A stretch of 64,000 nucleotides of DNA from Brevundimonas diminuta (GCF_022654015.1 NZ_CP073063.1:1674001-1738000); one strand, 5' to 3'. Counted from the stretch's first letter, positions 37,174-45,501 are shown. Notes: generated from the sequence alone by a model not told the origin. Translations and numbers: made by a program.

Positions 37174-38556
37174 TCAGCCGGCGGAGGTCGCGCCCGACTG
37201 CTTCTCCTTCAGCGTGACCAGCTCTTCGGCCATGGTTGGGTGAACGGCGCAGGTGGCGTCCCACTGCGCCTTGGTCAGGCCAGCCTTCACCGCGATGGCG
37301 GCCAACTGGATCATCTCCGGGCTGTCGGGTCCGACGATATGGACGCCGACCACGCGCTGGCTGTCTGCATCGACCACCAGCTTCATCAGCACCCGCTCGT
37401 CCGAGCCGGTGAAGGCGTATTTCATCGGCCGGAACCGGGTGACGTAGACATCGACGCCGTTCGAGCAGGAGCGGCGGGCCTCCGCCTCGCTGAGGCCCAC
37501 GACCCCGACCGGCGGCTGGCTGAAGACGGCGGTGGCCACGGCCTCGTAGTCGAAGTGCTGGGGATTGTCGCGATAGACGGTCTGGTGGAAGGCGACGGCC
37601 TCGCGGATGGCGACGGGCGTCAGGTTCATCCGGTCGGTGACGTCGCCGATGGCCCAGATGTTGTCCGCCGTCGTCCTTGAATAGGGATCGACCTTGATGG
37701 CGCCCGCTTCATTCAGCTCGACGCCTGCGTGCTCCAGCCCCAGATCCTTGACGTAAGGGATGCGGCCGGTGGCGAACATGACCACGTCCGTCTCCAGCTT
37801 CATGCCGTTTTCGAGGTGGTTGATGAGGCCGGTCTCGGTCTTTTCGATCTTCTCGTGCTGGCAGCCCAGAATGACCTTTATGCCGCGCTTTTCGATCTCT
37901 CCGGCCAGGTGCGCGCGGACATCGTCGTCGAAGCCGCGCAGGATGTTGGGGCCGCGATAGATCAGGGTCGTCTCCACGCCCAGGCCCGCGAAGATGCCGG
38001 CGAACTCCACCGCGATATAGCCGCCGCCCGCGATCAGGATGCGCTTGGGCAGTTCCGTAAGGTGGAAGGCTTCTTCGGACGTGATGGCGTGCTCGATCCC
38101 CGGCAGTTCGTCCGGCTTCCAGGGGCGGCCGCCCGTGGCGATCAGGATCTTCTCGGCGGTGATGGTGCGATCCTTGCCGACAATCTCGACCGTGTGGGCG
38201 TCTTTCAGGACCGCCCGCCCGTGGACCAGTTCGACCCCGGCCTTGCCCAGGTTGGCGGCGTAGATGCCGGACAGGCGCGCGATCTCGACGTCCTTGGCTT
38301 CGAGGAAGGTGGGCCAGTCGAACCTGGCGTTGTCGAACGACCAGCCGTAGCCCTCGGCGATCTCGAGCGCGTGGCTGACCTCGGAGGCCATGACCATGAA
38401 CTTCTTGGGCACGCAGCCACGGATGACGCAAGTGCCGCCGACCCGATATTCCTCGGCGACCGCGACCTTCTTGCCATCCAGCGCCGTCAGCCGCGCCGCC
38501 CGCACCCCGCCCGAACCGGCGCCGATGACGAAAAGGTCGTAGTCGTAGTCGGCCAT
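37174..38556 (-). CDS. gor: Glutathione-disulfide reductase Gor
   Basis: This 460-residue flavoprotein disulfide reductase has the FAD-binding GAGSGGVRAARLTA and the redox-active GGTCVIRGCVPKKFM. The NADPH-binding GGGYIAVEFAGIFAGLG is followed by YRGPNILRGFDDDVR, where the Arg pattern fits NADPH use. WAIGDVTDRMNLTPVAIREA and the C-terminal VHPTMAEELVTL carry the catalytic His-Glu. It regenerates reduced glutathione in the cytosol. It is the last clear core gene before the tRNA-Lys fragment that marks the start of the acquired region. Confidence 0.95.
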   Translation of the reverse strand: MADYDYDLFVIGAGSGGVRAARLTALDGKKVAVAEEYRVGGTCVIRGCVPKKFMVMASEVSHALEIAEGYGWSFDNARFDWPTFLEAKDVEIARLSGIYAANLGKAGVELVHGRAVLKDAHTVEIVGKDRTITAEKILIATGGRPWKPDELPGIEHAITSEEAFHLTELPKRILIAGGGYIAVEFAGIFAGLGVETTLIYRGPNILRGFDDDVRAHLAGEIEKRGIKVILGCQHEKIEKTETGLINHLENGMKLETDVVMFATGRIPYVKDLGLEHAGVELNEAGAIKVDPYSRTTADNIWAIGDVTDRMNLTPVAIREAVAFHQTVYRDNPQHFDYEAVATAVFSQPPVGVVGLSEAEARRSCSNGVDVYVTRFRPMKYAFTGSDERVLMKLVVDADSQRVVGVHIVGPDSPEMIQLAAIAVKAGLTKAQWDATCAVHPTMAEELVTLKEKQSGATSAG

Positions 38557-38648
38557 AGGTCGGATTCCGTTCAGCGGCAGGCATCGGCATTTAAGCCGCG
38601 CCGCGCGAAATCCAAGAGGCTCAAGCTGTCTATAAAAGGAGGCGACGA

Positions 38649-38693
38649 TGGTGGGTGATCACAGGTTCGAACTGTGGACCCGCTGATTAAGAG
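38649..38693 (-). repeat. tRNA-Lys(CTT) 3' fragment: predicted integration (att) site of a genomic island
   Basis: Read on the minus strand, this 45-base stretch has the 3' half of a tRNA: anticodon loop CTCTTAA (anticodon CTT), 3' anticodon stem TCAGC, variable loop GGGTC, T-arm CACAG-TTCGAAC-CTGTG, acceptor 3' strand ATCACCC, then A and CCA. Identity stops at the anticodon loop and no D-arm or 5' acceptor strand follows. A lone tRNA 3' end is the usual footprint of site-specific integration. Orientation places the inserted DNA to the right, with the intact tRNA-Lys expected beyond 64,000. Confidence 0.82.
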
Positions 38694-38844
38694 ACGCTGT
38701 AAGTACATTGAAATGAAAGACGAAAGCCTCCAAACAGGATCAAGCTGATACGAGCAAATTCAATGGGTTACAGCGGGTTTTCCAAATGGAATCCGCGTTG
38801 CTGCCGGTTTGATAACTCATTGAAACCACTCAGTTTGGGCATGC

Positions 38845-39156
38845 TCATTCGTAGCCGACGCCGTCACCATCTCGATCTAAGTGCCGTCCATAACCGGGAT
38901 CGCCCCTACGCACGGGAGCCGCACCTGCCGCACGGGCCGCAGTGCAGTTCGCAAACGCGCCGCTAGACGGGGGCGACGACCTCAAGCCCCGTGGACGAGA
39001 GGGCGACGAAGAGCCTCCGCCCGCACGATGGCAGTGGTAACCGCCTCGCTTGCGATCGTTGTGGCACCCCTCTGCGTTCAGTCCGCCGGAATGCGCAGCT
39101 ACAGCTATCGGTACCGCCGAGGCCGCAATGACGACGAACGCAATAATGAACTTCAT
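38845..39156 (-). CDS. Secreted Excalibur-domain calcium-binding protein
   Basis: This 103-residue protein has a clear signal peptide (FIIAFVVIAASAVPIAVAAHSG). A YHYH-like segment follows (HSGGLNAEGCHNDRKRGGYH), then a Ser/Pro linker and a C-terminal Excalibur domain, FANCTAARAAGAAPVRRGDP then HLDRDGDGVGYE. The DxDxDG-type loop binds calcium in this family. The usual second Cys before the last Glu is replaced by Tyr, so the disulfide with FANC would be missing. It is the first gene inside the predicted island and is extracytoplasmic; its role is unknown. Confidence 0.85.
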   Translation of the reverse strand: MKFIIAFVVIAASAVPIAVAAHSGGLNAEGCHNDRKRGGYHCHRAGGGSSSPSRPRGLRSSPPSSGAFANCTAARAAGAAPVRRGDPGYGRHLDRDGDGVGYE

Positions 39157-39222
39157 GTCGGTGCCCCGTGCCAGGGCTTCATAGCTCGCAACTTTTGCGC
39201 GCGTCCAGCTCGCGTGGTTTGG

Positions 39223-39531
39223 TCACCGGCTAGGAAAGGCTTCGTCGAGACTATCGATTGCCATTTGAAGCGAAGCTTTAAGGCGCATCAGCGCCACGGC
39301 AGGTAGGAGCTGATCTCGTCGCGAAGCTCGTAGCACCGCTGATAATACGGCGTCTGAGTGCTGGATCAGGCGCACCAGATTTTCGCCGCTGGGCCCGTTA
39401 CGGCCATCAAACCAGTTTCGCACAGCACGTTCATTTGCATTGGTGATGAGGCCGACCGCCTTGCGCGCAGAGGGACTCTCGCCCCATTCCTCGCGAAGTG
39501 CTCCAGCAATCAACTGCGGGAAGGCCTGCAT
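39223..39531 (-). CDS. Small predicted DNA-binding regulator, divergent from the recombinase operon
   Basis: This 102-residue protein has no signal peptide. The N-terminal half looks like a helix-turn-helix of phage/XRE type: LIAGALREEWGESPSARKAV, then ITNANERAVRNWFDGRNGPSG, in which AVRNWFDGRNGPS would be the recognition helix and turn, and ENLVRLIQHSD. The C-terminal half is helical. It is divergent from the serine recombinase with 134 bp between them, which contains two direct repeats, so control of the recombinase promoter is the obvious hypothesis. The assignment as regulator is inferred; no exact family is named. Confidence 0.7.
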   Translation of the reverse strand: MQAFPQLIAGALREEWGESPSARKAVGLITNANERAVRNWFDGRNGPSGENLVRLIQHSDAVLSAVLRASRRDQLLPAVALMRLKASLQMAIDSLDEAFPSR

Positions 39532-39549
39532 CGACGCCTCCTGATGGAG

Positions 39550-39578
39550 AAGTTTTCCGATTTTGGGCTGAAGTTTTC
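39550..39578. repeat. Two direct repeats AAGTTTTC, 21 bp apart, in the recombinase promoter region
   Basis: AAGTTTTC occurs at 39550-39557 and again at 39571-39578. The 21-bp spacing is two helical turns, so both copies face the same side of the DNA. They lie between the small regulator and the recombinase, as operator sites for the regulator would. Confidence 0.4.
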
Positions 39579-39665
39579 AGACCATCTTTTGAAACGACAT
39601 CCGGTCGGACTGCCGTTACGGCTCGATTCTCACCGCCATTCGGACGGGTGTAACTGGCGTGCATT

Positions 39666-41228
39666 ATGGACCCAATGGCCGTTCAGCACGAGATGGGGGC
39701 CGCGACATCAGTGCGGGCGGCTCAGTACGTCCGTATGTCGACGGAGCACCAAAAATACTCAACCGAAAACCAGTCTGAGGCGATCGCGGCCTACGCGGCT
39801 CGACGTGGGTTTGATGTCGTTCGGACCTACACAGACGCGGGAAAGAGCGGACTGAGGCTTGATGGGCGAGCGGCTTTACAGGAGCTGATCGCCGACGTTC
39901 GCAACGGCGCTCCGGGATTTGAGGCTATCCTCGTTTATGATGTCAGCCGTTGGGGGCGTTTCCAGGATGCTGACGAGAGCGCTTATTACGAGTTCATCTG
40001 CCGTGAGGCTGGGCTGTCGGTGCATTACTGTGCTGAGCAGTTTGAGAACGACGGGAGCCTAAGCGCGACGATCATCAAGAGCATGAAGCGCGCGATGGCG
40101 GGGGAGTATAGTCGCGAACTCTCGGCCAAGGTCTTTGCTGGTCAGTGTCGCCTCATCACGCTGGGTTTTCGGCAAGGTGGTGCGGCTGGATATGGTCTGC
40201 GTCGGCAACTGGTTGATGAGCATTTGTCGCCGAAAGGTCTGCTTGAGCGAGGCGAGCAAAAGAGCATTCAAACCGATCGTGTGGTGCTCACCCCCGGGCC
40301 GCCCGAGGAAGTCGAAGTCGTTCGACGTCTCTATCGGATGTTCGTCGTTCAGCGTCGCTCAGAAAGCGAAATTGCTACGGTGCTGAACGGGGAGGGCCGG
40401 CTTACGGATTTGGGACGTCCCTGGACCCGCGGCACGGTCCACCAGGTTCTTACGAACGAAAAGTACATCGGCAACAATGTGTACAATCGCTCTTCCTTCA
40501 AGTTGAAGGCAAAGCGCGTTGTGAACGATCCAGACAACTGGGTACGTCGCGACGGTGCGTTCGAAGGGATCGTTGAGCCGGACTTTTTCGAGGCTGCACA
40601 GCGCATCATCCAGGCCAGGTGCGTGCGATACAGTGACGAAGAGCTGCTGGCTCGGTTGTCTGACCTGCTGGCGAAAAAGGGATGGCTATCGGGACTCGTG
40701 ATCGACGAAGTCGATGACATGCCGTCAAGCTCGGCATTTCGCCACCGGTTCGGGAGCCTCGTTCGTGCTTACCAACTGATCGGATATTCGCCAGCTCGCG
40801 ACTATCGCTACATCGAAATCAATCAGGCGCTTAGAGCGATCCATCCGGATGTCATTGCGCAGGTTGTTGCTGGGATCGCACGGGGCGGGGCTGTTGTGGC
40901 AGAAGATCCGTCACATGGACTGCTGACCATCAATGATGAGTTCACCGCATCGGTGGTCATCGTCCGCTGCCTCGAAACGCCGGCGGGCGGACTGCGGTGG
41001 AAAATCCGTTTGGATCAGGGGCTACGCCCCGACATAACCATTGCAGTGCGAATGGAGGTCGGGAACGCTGAAATCCGCGACTACTACCTGCTCCCCTGGT
41101 TCGAGTGTGGCGCGGATCCAAGCATGAGGTTGGCACCCGACAATGGCGTGCTGCTGGACTCGTTTCGCTTCGACACACTCGACGCGTTCTTCGATCTCAC
41201 GCAGCGGGTGGAGGTTCATGCAGCATGA
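39666..41228 (+). CDS. Large serine recombinase (resolvase/invertase family)
   Basis: This 520-residue protein has an N-terminal resolvase domain (about 15-160) with the catalytic Ser in AAQYVRMSTEHQKYSTENQ and family segments YTDAGKSGLRLDGR, LVYDVSRWGRFQDADESAYY and ATIIKSMKRAMAGEYSREL. A recombinase DNA-binding domain follows (GGAAGYGLRR, PWTRGTVHQVLTNEKYIGN). The C-terminal 200 residues have no CxxC zinc-ribbon pair, unlike classical phage-type large serine recombinases, and are not recognised. It cuts and rejoins DNA through a phosphoserine link. It overlaps the ParB-like gene by 4 bp, so recombinase and ParB-like proteins are made together. Confidence 0.9.
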   Translation: MDPMAVQHEMGAATSVRAAQYVRMSTEHQKYSTENQSEAIAAYAARRGFDVVRTYTDAGKSGLRLDGRAALQELIADVRNGAPGFEAILVYDVSRWGRFQDADESAYYEFICREAGLSVHYCAEQFENDGSLSATIIKSMKRAMAGEYSRELSAKVFAGQCRLITLGFRQGGAAGYGLRRQLVDEHLSPKGLLERGEQKSIQTDRVVLTPGPPEEVEVVRRLYRMFVVQRRSESEIATVLNGEGRLTDLGRPWTRGTVHQVLTNEKYIGNNVYNRSSFKLKAKRVVNDPDNWVRRDGAFEGIVEPDFFEAAQRIIQARCVRYSDEELLARLSDLLAKKGWLSGLVIDEVDDMPSSSAFRHRFGSLVRAYQLIGYSPARDYRYIEINQALRAIHPDVIAQVVAGIARGGAVVAEDPSHGLLTINDEFTASVVIVRCLETPAGGLRWKIRLDQGLRPDITIAVRMEVGNAEIRDYYLLPWFECGADPSMRLAPDNGVLLDSFRFDTLDAFFDLTQRVEVHAA

Positions 41229-42103
41229 CCGACGTCGCTGAAATTCGTCTCATCCCGGTCAATGACATCACGGTGCTGAACCCTCGCGCTCGAAACAAGA
41301 GAGTGTTTCAAGAGCTGGTGACCAGCATCGAGCATCTCGGGCTGAAAAAGCCGATCACCGTCAGTCAGCGGCCCGGTCGATCGCGATACGATCTGGTCTG
41401 CGGTCAAGGGCGGCTAGAGGCGTTCATCGCGCTTGGGCAAGAGCAGATCCCGGCGGTGTTGATCGATGCCGCCGAGGAAGACTGTTTTGTGATGAGCTTG
41501 GTCGAAAACCTCGCTCGTCGACAGCACACACCGCTCGAGCTGGTCCGAGCCATCGGATCGCTTCGAGAGCGTGGGTACAGCCATAGCGAAATCGCTGCGA
41601 AGGTTGACTACAGTACGGAATATGTTGGGGCGATCTGCCATCTTTTGGAGAACGGCGAAGAAAAACTGATCTCAGCGGTCGAGCGCGGCGTGATCCCTCA
41701 CACTGTCGCTATGGAGATCGCGCATTCCAAGGAAGGGGAGGTGCAGCGTGCTCTGGCTCAGGCCTTCGAAGAAAAGGCCATTCCGGGCAATCAGGTTTTG
41801 GCCATTCGCCACATTATCGAGCGACGCAGCACAAGCGGCAAAGGGATCCACAATCGCAATCGTGGCGTCCGCAATCAAAAACCGATCACGGCCGACACGC
41901 TTGTTCGGTCGCTACAACGCGAGACGGAACGTCGCGAGACCTTTGTCAGACGGGCCTCTCTGACGCGCACGCGTCTCGTTTTTGTCGTCAACGCACTGAA
42001 GCATCTGCTTGCCGATGATCATTTCGCTGCGCTTATGCGCGCTGAAGGGATCACCAATCTTCCGTCCGCGCTCGCGGCGCGCGTCGGTTTGGAGCATCCG
42101 TGA
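41225..42103 (+). CDS. ParB-like nuclease-domain protein (first of a pair)
   Basis: This is a 292-residue protein from ATG 41225; the longer frame overlaps the recombinase and is rejected. The ParB N-terminal domain spans about 1-100 (IRLIPVNDITVLNPRARNKRVFQELVTSIEHLGL, VCGQGRLEAFIALGQEQIP, MSLVENLARRQHTPLE). A helix-turn-helix follows (GYSHSEIAAKVDYSTEYVGAICHLLENGEEKL). The C-terminal part resembles the RepB partition family. It is translationally coupled on both sides by 4-bp ATGA overlaps. No ParA ATPase accompanies it, so ordinary plasmid partition is unlikely; a role with the recombinase is inferred. Confidence 0.85.
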   Translation: MTDVAEIRLIPVNDITVLNPRARNKRVFQELVTSIEHLGLKKPITVSQRPGRSRYDLVCGQGRLEAFIALGQEQIPAVLIDAAEEDCFVMSLVENLARRQHTPLELVRAIGSLRERGYSHSEIAAKVDYSTEYVGAICHLLENGEEKLISAVERGVIPHTVAMEIAHSKEGEVQRALAQAFEEKAIPGNQVLAIRHIIERRSTSGKGIHNRNRGVRNQKPITADTLVRSLQRETERRETFVRRASLTRTRLVFVVNALKHLLADDHFAALMRAEGITNLPSALAARVGLEHP

Positions 42104-42993
42104 TGGCCTCCGTCAAAATCGCCTTCCAGCAACGCGTTCGATCTATCTCTTTCGACCGCATTCTGCCCTCCAAGATGCTGTCGGCGGCGGTCACCGAAAG
42201 CGCAAAGTACAAGCGCATCGCCGCATCGATCTTAGAAGTGGGTTTGGTCGAGCCGCTGATCCTCGCCCAAGCCCGGTCAGGCGATGCCTTCACTCTTCTC
42301 GACGGCCACGTGCGATTGGCCGTGTTGAAGGAGCAGGGCGCAGTGGAAGCGCGATGCATCGTCGCTAAGGACGATGAGGCCTTTACCTACAACAAGCGCG
42401 TCAATCGGCTTCAACCGATTCAAGAGCACTACATGATTGTTCGCGCCATTGAGCGAGGGGTATCCGAAGCCAAACTCGCGCGGGCGCTCAATGTCGATGT
42501 CGGCTCAATTCGAGCCAGACGTCACATGCTCAACGGGATTCATGACGACGTCGCTGAGCTGCTCAAGGACAAGCCCGTGGGCATCAATGCCTTTCAGAAG
42601 CTGCGCAAGATGAAAGCTATGCGTCAGCTCGAAGTTGCGGAGCTGATGATCTCGGCAAACAACTACAGCGCCACATATGCGAGGGCGCTTCTGGTCACGA
42701 CCAAACCCGCCGATCTCGTGAAGCCCGAAGCGAAGGCGATACGCGGCGTCAGCCCGGAACAGATCGAGCGGCTTGAGCGGGAGCTCGCTGCGGTGTCTGA
42801 AGACTTTCACGAGTTGGAGACAGCGTTTGGCGACGACACGCTGCTGCTGGTCATCGCGGCAGGCTTTTTGGAGCGGTTGCTCACCAAACGGTCGATCGAA
42901 ACCTTTCTCGCAAACTCGCATCGCGAGATGCTGGAGACCTTCCGATCCGTTGTCGCAGCAACCTCGTTAGACCCTCCCGCCCAAGCGGCTTGA
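42100..42993 (+). CDS. RepB/ParB-like protein (second of a pair)
   Basis: This 297-residue protein has a ParB-like N-terminus (ISFDRILPSKMLSAAVTESAKYKRIAASILEVGLVEPLIL, TLLDGHVRLAVLKEQGA). A helix-turn-helix region follows (MIVRAIERGVSEAKLARALNVDVGSIRARR). The long helical C-terminus (YARALLVTTKPADLV, EQIERLERELAAVSEDFHEL, FLERLLTKRSIETFL) fits the plasmid-partition RepB C-terminal family. The usual GExR-type motif is altered to DGHVR. It is the third and last gene of the coupled recombinase operon. Paralogy with the preceding protein is distant. Confidence 0.84.
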   Translation: MMASVKIAFQQRVRSISFDRILPSKMLSAAVTESAKYKRIAASILEVGLVEPLILAQARSGDAFTLLDGHVRLAVLKEQGAVEARCIVAKDDEAFTYNKRVNRLQPIQEHYMIVRAIERGVSEAKLARALNVDVGSIRARRHMLNGIHDDVAELLKDKPVGINAFQKLRKMKAMRQLEVAELMISANNYSATYARALLVTTKPADLVKPEAKAIRGVSPEQIERLERELAAVSEDFHELETAFGDDTLLLVIAAGFLERLLTKRSIETFLANSHREMLETFRSVVAATSLDPPAQAA

Positions 42994-43287
42994 GCACGCC
43001 TAAGGGGACCGGGACCCTTCAAGCGCCGGGACCACCGGAGAAGCCGTCGGCGGAGGCGGATCAAGGGTGGTGGCGGGGATGACGGCGATCCCGTTCGGAG
43101 CCCGCTAGGATGGGCGTCATCTGCCCATCTAGGGTCGGTCCGGCGGGCCGACCCGCCGTCGCGAAATGGTGCCAAACTCGAAGACAGTCACGCTCGACTG
43201 AGATCGATTTGGCGTCTCAGCGTACATTCAAAAAACCGCACTGATCGCGGAAACCAATATGATGAGTCTGGATCGAGGGGGACCAGG
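42994..43287. other. Non-coding stretch after the recombinase/ParB operon with two adjacent hairpins
   Basis: No convincing gene is seen. Two small dyads lie next to each other: TGGGC/GCCCA at 43111-43127 and GGGTCGG/CCGACCC at 43132-43154. Neither has a T-run, so they are not obvious terminators. Binding sites for the ParB-like proteins or a recombination site could lie here; the canonical chromosomal parS palindrome is not present. Confidence 0.4.
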
Positions 43288-43741
43288 ATGACGCAACTCG
43301 CTGGCGGATGGACGCTCGAAAAGCTCGAGGCCAAGACACCTGAAGAGCGCTTCTATGTGTGGTCGAACGCGCGGGCCAAGGGTACACTCGAGGCGGACGA
43401 GCTCGCGCAGTTTATCGAAAGGTCTGGGTTGAACTATGCGCCGACCGGCGGCATCAGCATGTCTGATCTTCGCGTGCTCGAGATGCGCCGTCATCGAGTC
43501 ACCTGAGGGACAGGCAGCCTGTCTGAAGGCCACAGCCGACGGGTTGCCGGCACTCGCTGGGATCGAGCCGATGATCGTTGAGCGGATGGGCAGCAGATAC
43601 GGTCAGATCAGCATGACGACAGTCACAGCAGGCTCGATCGTCGGCGAGCTCATGCTGAGCAAGGGCTTTAAAATCGGAAGTCAGAAGAAGATGCCCGAAG
43701 TGTCGGTGGCGCAGACTGCGGCGTTCTGGGTGGCGCGGTAA
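43288..43741 (+). pseudogene. Frameshifted conserved hypothetical gene
   Basis: ATG 43288, behind GAGGGGGACCAGG, opens a 72-residue frame (MTQLAGGWTLEKLEAKTPEE...RVLEMRRHRVT). The +1 frame then carries an equally protein-like sequence from AVIESPEGQAACLKATADGL to AQTAAFWVAR at 43741. Joining them after RVLEM gives one continuous protein of about 150 residues, so a single-base change near 43484-43487 has split the gene. No domain is recognised. It could also be a sequencing error, in which case the gene is intact. Confidence 0.65.
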
Positions 43742-43865
43742 GTTCGCAGCGCAGAGGGCTCAACAGAGCTGAGTTTAGATCGCGACAAACGCAGGGGGGC
43801 TGAAGCCGCGTTCTCGTCGCTTAGGGACGATAGCACAAAGACACTGACGCGTGTCGCGCTCGGAC

Positions 43866-44555
43866 CTACGCCAACCCGCTCAATCGCTTTCCTGCAGCCA
43901 AACAAGCTTCGACCTCCGAGCGGTCCGCCGTGGTCATCAGTTTGAAACGGCTAAGGTGAGGCAGGGCAAGCACCACGCGACCATCGGGCGCTTGATAGAG
44001 TTCGGCGAACTGCCGATTCCAGCCGACGTTCAAACGTCGCGGCGTGCCGGCTTCCAAGATCGCGGCGAGCTCTCGACCTGCCTGCTTACCGAGCGAGATC
44101 CAAAGCCTGATCGTCGGCGACTTCTTCGCGACCTCTTGCCACAACGGTCTCACCGCTGCGAGGGCGACGCCAGGGGTTGGCAGCTTGGACCAGCTCCGGC
44201 TCCTAAATGGAACAAGCTGAGCGGCGAATACGTCCCTGCTGTCGACCTCAAGCGTTTCGAGCATTCGAACGATCTGCTGCTGAAGCGGATTGTGTGAGTC
44301 CGCGGGCCCCCACTTTTGGTCGGTGTAGGCCATGCCGCCCTTAGGCCAGTCCCAATCGGCTTGCTGCGTTTGCGTGTCGCTATCTTCGCGATCCGCACCC
44401 GGGTTGAGACCGATGATGCCGACTTTGGCAGTGCTCAAGCGGTCCTCTCGGCAGTACATAAATGTCCAGCCCATCGCGGTCTCAGGCGCGTCTTTAAAGT
44501 GGTTGGCGTAAAGCTCAGCGATGGCGGCTTTCGAGAAGGGCGTGTTGGAGCTCAT
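43866..44555 (-). CDS. Uracil-DNA glycosylase-like superfamily protein
   Basis: This 229-residue protein shows the two short motifs of the UDG fold: an N-terminal IIGLNPGADRED, corresponding to GxNPG-type motif A, and a late VLALPHLSRFKLMTT, in the place of the HPS-type motif B. Between them lie YTDQKWGPADSHNPLQQQIVRML and IRLWISLGKQAGREL, with the hydrophobic strand expected before an active-site helix. The canonical water-activating Asp or Asn is not certain. It starts 4 bp after the stop of the upstream gene, so the two are co-expressed. It may be a base-excision enzyme or a non-canonical nucleic-acid-binding relative. Confidence 0.6.
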   Translation of the reverse strand: MSSNTPFSKAAIAELYANHFKDAPETAMGWTFMYCREDRLSTAKVGIIGLNPGADREDSDTQTQQADWDWPKGGMAYTDQKWGPADSHNPLQQQIVRMLETLEVDSRDVFAAQLVPFRSRSWSKLPTPGVALAAVRPLWQEVAKKSPTIRLWISLGKQAGRELAAILEAGTPRRLNVGWNRQFAELYQAPDGRVVLALPHLSRFKLMTTADRSEVEACLAAGKRLSGLA

Positions 44556-44559
44556 GAAC

Positions 44560-45501
44560 CTAATTCGCGATCTGGTCAGAGAGGACCGGAGAGATATGGG
44601 CCGGTAGATTGGTTAGCGCGGATTGCAAAAGCACGAGCGCGTCGGGCGCAAGCGTTGCATTGCGTCGACCGGCGGCCTCGGTGATCTCCCAACCGAGATT
44701 GGAGACACGCTCCATCTCAACCACGCCAACCTCGCCGAGTTGGTAATAGTAGGAGAACCCCATCCTGACTTGGCTGACGCGACTCCCGAGACAGTTTCGG
44801 AACAGGCGTCCAGCGACCTCCATTTTCGCCTCCGTATCGAGCGGCGTGAGGTGTTCGTTGCCGGGCCAAGGCGGCGGCGGCAATGGCAGGCCAGCGTACG
44901 TGTCGCCGTCGGCTTCAGAAATGACCGACGCGACGAAGTCACGCTCGAAAACAGCAGCTGCAGCGGTGTCTAACTGACCTAAGCGATCCAAGCGCCATTG
45001 CTGTCTGCGCAGCAAGATCGCGGTGACGCGCCGATTGCTTTTGAGGCGTTGCACGTTCTTGGGCGAGCAGGCGTGGTCAGGTATTGCGGCGAGCAAATCG
45101 ATCACGCGCTCGTCGATCGCGTCGAGATGTCGAAGGACCTTCGCTGGTCCGCGACCAGCCTCCAACACGTCCGCGAGCTTGAGGTATGAGCTCGTGCACT
45201 TCAGAGCCTTCCAGCCCAGTCGCTTCAGAGCGCGCTCGAAACCTGCCGCCTGCTTGAATCCCGACAGCGCGATCAGCGATCTTAACGAGGATGCTCTGAA
45301 CCGTTCGCGCCAAAGATCGACGTCGGTCGGACAATCCACGCGCTCAGCACGCGCAGACATTTGGGCCCAGATTGCGCACCAAAGTTGTCGTCGCTCAGCT
45401 GAGATCAACGCGAGCTCAGCTTCGGCACGACCACCGAAGAATGCGACCGCCCAACCCTCGCAGGGACCTGCGATCGCCGACAACAGACTGCGCTCCATCA
45501 T
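44560..45501 (-). CDS. Hypothetical protein (313 aa) co-transcribed with the UDG-like gene
   Basis: An intact 313-residue frame from ATG 45501. It is rich in basic and helical segments (FERALKRLGWKALK, RLKSNRRVTAILLRRQQWRLDRLG). It has a proline motif (LPLPPPPWPG) and a C-terminal part with RLFRNCLGSRVSQVRMGF and YYQLGEVGVVEMERVSNLG. That last segment loosely recalls the NC(V/L)GS block of PcfJ-like mobile-element proteins, but this is not firm. No signal peptide or membrane helix is seen. It lies 4 bp upstream of the UDG-like gene. I do not recognise a function. Confidence 0.6.
   Translation of the reverse strand: MMERSLLSAIAGPCEGWAVAFFGGRAEAELALISAERRQLWCAIWAQMSARAERVDCPTDVDLWRERFRASSLRSLIALSGFKQAAGFERALKRLGWKALKCTSSYLKLADVLEAGRGPAKVLRHLDAIDERVIDLLAAIPDHACSPKNVQRLKSNRRVTAILLRRQQWRLDRLGQLDTAAAAVFERDFVASVISEADGDTYAGLPLPPPPWPGNEHLTPLDTEAKMEVAGRLFRNCLGSRVSQVRMGFSYYYQLGEVGVVEMERVSNLGWEITEAAGRRNATLAPDALVLLQSALTNLPAHISPVLSDQIAN

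Noticed and set aside
38649..38720. Functional tRNA-Lys gene
   Set aside because: Only the 3' part matches; the sequence after the anticodon loop cannot form the anticodon stem, D-arm or acceptor 5' strand.
42994..43287. Chromosomal-type parS site for the ParB-like proteins
   Set aside because: The known TGTTTCACGTGAAACA-type palindrome is absent; only unrelated GC-rich dyads are present.
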